NCBI GenBank assembly: GCA_947629805.1
Contig: CANRFE010000072.1
Coordinates: forward strand, 1-6,720
DNA length: 6,720 bases
Source of the DNA: an uncultured Clostridia bacterium
GTDB taxonomy: Bacteria; Bacillota; Clostridia; TANB77; CAG-508
Reading direction: 5' to 3'
Shown here: piece after piece, positions 3,767-6,720 of the stretch
Position numbering within the stretch: position 1 is the first letter of the stretch
Layout of the letters: each line of letters opens with the position of its first letter
Notes under the pieces: model-generated
The model's input: the letters and a program-made list of their open reading frames with translations, nothing else
What the model was told of the DNA's origin: nothing
Database searches by the model: none
Translations under genes and position numbers: made by a program

Positions 3767-6720
3767 ATGGCAAAAGTCAAATGGACAAAAGCACAACTTC
3801 AGGCAATACAAGAAAAAGGAAGTAATTTATTAGTAGCGGCTGCAGCACGGAAGTGGAAAAACAGCAGTGTTAGTAGAACGTGTCATTCATAAAATCATAG
3901 AGGAAAGAATAGATATTGATCAAATTTTAGTGGTTACTTTTACAAATGCAGCAGCTTCTGAAATGCGAGAAAGAATTTTAGAAGCAATTTATCAAAAAAT
4001 AGAAGAAAATCCGAAAGATATGCACTTGCAAAAACAAATTACGCTATTGAATAAAGCAAGCATTTGTACAATCCACTCTTTTTGTTTAGATGTAATTCGT
4101 AATTATTTTTATGAAATAGATATTCCAGCTAACTTCCAAATTGGCGATAGCACAGAAATGGAACTCTTAAAGCAAGAAGCATTAGAAGAATTACTAGAGG
4201 AAAAATACGAACAGAAAGAAGAAGGCTTTTTGCATTTAGTAGATATATATGCAACCTATAGAGGAGACGAGGAATTAAAAGAATTAATTTTGAAAATCGA
4301 AAACAAAATACAAAGTCATCCATTTCCAAAAGACTGGCTAGAAGAAAAAGTAGCTATGTTTTGTATAGAAGATAAGCTAGAACAAGATTTTTCACAAACC
4401 ATTTGGGGAAAAATTTTGTTAGAAGAGTTACAAGAAGGCATACAAGAAAATCGATTACAATTGGAGAAAATAGAGCAAAATTTAAGCAAATATCCAGAAT
4501 TAGAAAAATATAGAATAACAATTTGGCAAGATAAAGAGCAATTAGAAAACATAGAAAATCTTATAAAACAAGAAGGAAATCGATGGGAAAAAGTATATGA
4601 AGCAATACAAAATGTACAATTTGCAACATGGCCATCCGATAGAAAAATAACACTTGCTTACAAAGAAGAAGCAAAACAAATGCGAGATAAAATAAAAAAA
4701 GAAGTACAAACTACTTTCCAAAAAATAAGGAGTCATACTTCTAAAGAAGCAAACCAATCCATTCAGGCAATGTACCCTATTTTAGTTAGTCTTAAAAATT
4801 TGGTTTTAGAGTTTGAGGAAAAGTATCATAGGAAAAAAAGAGAAAAAAATCGTATTGATTTCCAAGACATTGAACATTATGCACTAAAAATTTTAATACA
4901 AAAAAAAGAAAACGGGCAAATAGAACCAAGCAATGTTGCAAAAGAACTACAAGAAAAGTTCAAAGAAATAGCAATTGATGAATACCAAGATAGCAATTTA
5001 GTACAAGAATATATCTTAAATAGCGTTTCGAAACAAAACAATATTTTTATGGTAGGAGATATAAAACAAAGTATTTATCGTTTCCGTGAAGCCAGACCAG
5101 AACTTTTTTTACAAAAATATAAACAATATGAATTTCTTTCCGAAGAGCAAACCACATTAGAAAACAAGAAAGTACCTCATAAAATAAAACTATTTCAAAA
5201 TTTCCGTAGTAGAGAAGAAGTATTAAACCTATGCAATTGGGTATTTGCGCATATTATGAGTGAAAAATTAGGAGATATTGAATATAATCAAGAAGAATAC
5301 TTAAATTTAGGAGCAAGCTACGAAAAAGAGGAAGAAAGATTGCCAGAACTACACATTTTAGATTTGGCACAAAAGGAAGAAGATGTTGAAAAGCAAGAAG
5401 AGGATGAGGAAGAAACACAAATTATAGAAAAAAATGCAGAAGAAGCACAAATGGTGGCCGATAGAATAGAAGAATTGTACAAGCAAAATTTTATGGTACA
5501 AGACAAAACAGGGAAAAAAAGAAAAATTACTTATCGCGATATTGTTGTTTTACTTCGTTCTACAGCAAACGTAGCACCCATTTATGAAAAAGAACTAGAA
5601 AGTAGGGGATTTCCTGTTTTTTGTGATAGTTCTTTACAATATTTTGAGGCAACAGAAATTCAAACCATATTAGCATTATTAAAAATTATAGACAATCCAA
5701 TGCAAGATATTCCTCTTGTGCAAGTACTACGTTCTCCTATTGGCAATTTTACAGACAATGATTTAATAGAAATTCGTTTAGCAGATACCAAAGGATATTT
5801 TTATGAAGCATTACGAAAAAAAAGAATTTCGGCACAAGAAAATTTAAGCAAAAAAATAGAATGCTTTTTAGGAAATTTGGAAAAATGGAGAAAACAAGAA
5901 AAAGAGCTTCCATTAAATGAATTAATTTGGACAATCTATCAGGAAACTAATTATTATTACTATGTGGGGCTTCTTAACAATGGGGCATTAAAGCAAGCAA
6001 ATTTAAGAATGCTTTTTGAAAGAGCAAAAGAATATGAATCTGCAAGTTTCAAGGGATTATACCATTTTATTCATTTTATGGATCGTTTGCATTTAAGCAA
6101 TTCCGATTTATCTTCTGCTAAAATCATAGGAGAAAACGATAATGTAATTCGTATTATGAGTATTCACAAAAGCAAAGGCTTAGAATTTCCAGTTGTATTC
6201 TTATGTAATAGTGGAAAAAAATTTAATAAACAAGACTTAAAAGAAAGTATTTTACTACAAGAAGAGTTAGGTTTTGGACCAGACTATAAAAATAGAAAAG
6301 AAAAGGTGCAATATCCAACTTTAGCCAAAGAAGCTATGAAGTTACAAATAGAAAAAGAAATGATAGCAGAAGAAATGCGCGTTCTCTATGTAGCTCTTAC
6401 AAGGGCAAAAGAAAAATTAATTATAACAGGAACAAGCAAAGATTTTACAAAAGCATGGAAGGAAAAAGAAGAACTTCTTTCTTTATATAAACAAGAAAAA
6501 ATACCAGAAAGAATATTAAAAAAGAATACTTCTTATTTAGATTGGTTCTTGTTATTATTACAAAAAGAGCCAAAACAAACGAACCTTACCTATCATATTC
6601 ATAAGTTACAAGAAAAACCAAAACAAGAAAAAATAGAAATCTCAAAGCAAGAAGAAAAAGAGCAAAAGAAAGAAGAAATAGAGAAAATAAAACAAGTATT
6701 AGAGTGGGAATATCCTTATG
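3767..6720 (+). pseudogene. addA: AddA helicase-nuclease subunit A, frameshifted at Walker A, 3' end outside window
   Basis: AddA is the UvrD-like helicase and nuclease subunit of AddAB, which resects double-strand breaks for RecA. ATG 3767 follows AAAGGA (3753-3758) by 8 bases and reads M-A-K-V-K-W-T-K-A-Q through V-A-A-A-A (23-27). An extra base, C3848, then breaks the frame exactly before G-S-G-K-T of Walker A; as written the protein stops at 3892 after 41 residues. Skipping it restores an open frame to the window end, 984 residues of the roughly 1,230 usual. Motifs then follow in order: Ia V-T-F-T-N-A-A-A-S-E-M, II D-E-Y-Q-D-S (404-409), III V-G-D-I-K-Q-S-I-Y-R-F-R (429-440), V S-I-H-K-S-K-G-L-E-F (798-807), VI V-L-Y-V-A-L-T-R-A-K (872-881). 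The C-terminal nuclease domain lies beyond the edge. No decay elsewhere, so a sequencing error or a very recent mutation is likely. addB, usually directly upstream in Firmicutes, is absent here. Confidence 0.9.

Noticed and set aside
3567..3833. 88-codon plus-strand frame over the end of spoIIQ and start of addA
   Set aside because: It overlaps the conserved LytM end, crosses the terminator hairpin and T run, and has no recognisable protein features.
3767..3892. A genuine 41-residue small protein
   Set aside because: Its first 27 residues are the normal AddA N-terminus and the rest is out-of-frame AddA sequence, so it is the frameshift product of addA.
2054..5934. Minus-strand frames of 60-120 codons in spoIID, spoIIQ and addA
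   Set aside because: Their Phe, Ser, Cys and Ile-rich translations are what the complement of A-rich coding DNA gives; all lie opposite genes with clear conserved motifs.
1..6720. CRISPR arrays, tRNA or rRNA genes, insertion sequences
   Set aside because: No spaced direct repeats, no tRNA-like or rRNA-like sequence, no transposase and no terminal inverted repeats were seen; the window is almost fully covered by chromosomal genes.

Overview
This window comes from a very AT-rich, endospore-forming Firmicute, most likely a member of the Clostridia. It has A-rich coding strands, strong AGGAGG ribosome binding sites and a full set of early forespore and engulfment genes. The species cannot be told from this window alone.

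Layout: the first 206 bases are a divergent intergenic region. At the far left edge a minus-strand gene begins at base 19 and runs out of the window. Pointing right there is a perfect Spo0A box (94-100), a sigma-A-like promoter (140-168) and then a sporulation operon. The operon holds spoIIAA (207-521, TTG start), one 407-codon gene that joins the anti-sigma factor SpoIIAB to sigma F (550-1773), spoIID (1793-2782) and a spoIIQ-type LytM/M23 gene (2849-3646). A good match to a sigma-F promoter lies between spoIID and spoIIQ (2786-2814). A strong hairpin terminator closes the operon (3664-3698). The rest of the window is addA, the helicase-nuclease subunit A of the AddAB recombination complex. 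It is cut by the right edge and carries a one-base frameshift exactly in its Walker A motif.

How the genes fit together: SpoIIAA, SpoIIAB and sigma F form the partner-switching circuit that turns on forespore transcription after asymmetric division. SpoIID (cell-wall lytic transglycosylase) and SpoIIQ (forespore membrane LytM protein) then act in engulfment. Here the regulator and two of the engulfment effectors share one locus, and the likely sigma-F promoter before spoIIQ would make spoIIQ a direct output of the upstream circuit.

The main discovery is the in-frame fusion of an anti-sigma factor to the sigma factor it inhibits. Each half looks complete, with key residues intact. An internal ribosome-binding-site-like sequence and in-frame ATG codons at the junction might also give free sigma F. 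The addA frameshift shows that single-base errors in this assembly are possible, so the fusion junction should be confirmed from reads and from relatives.
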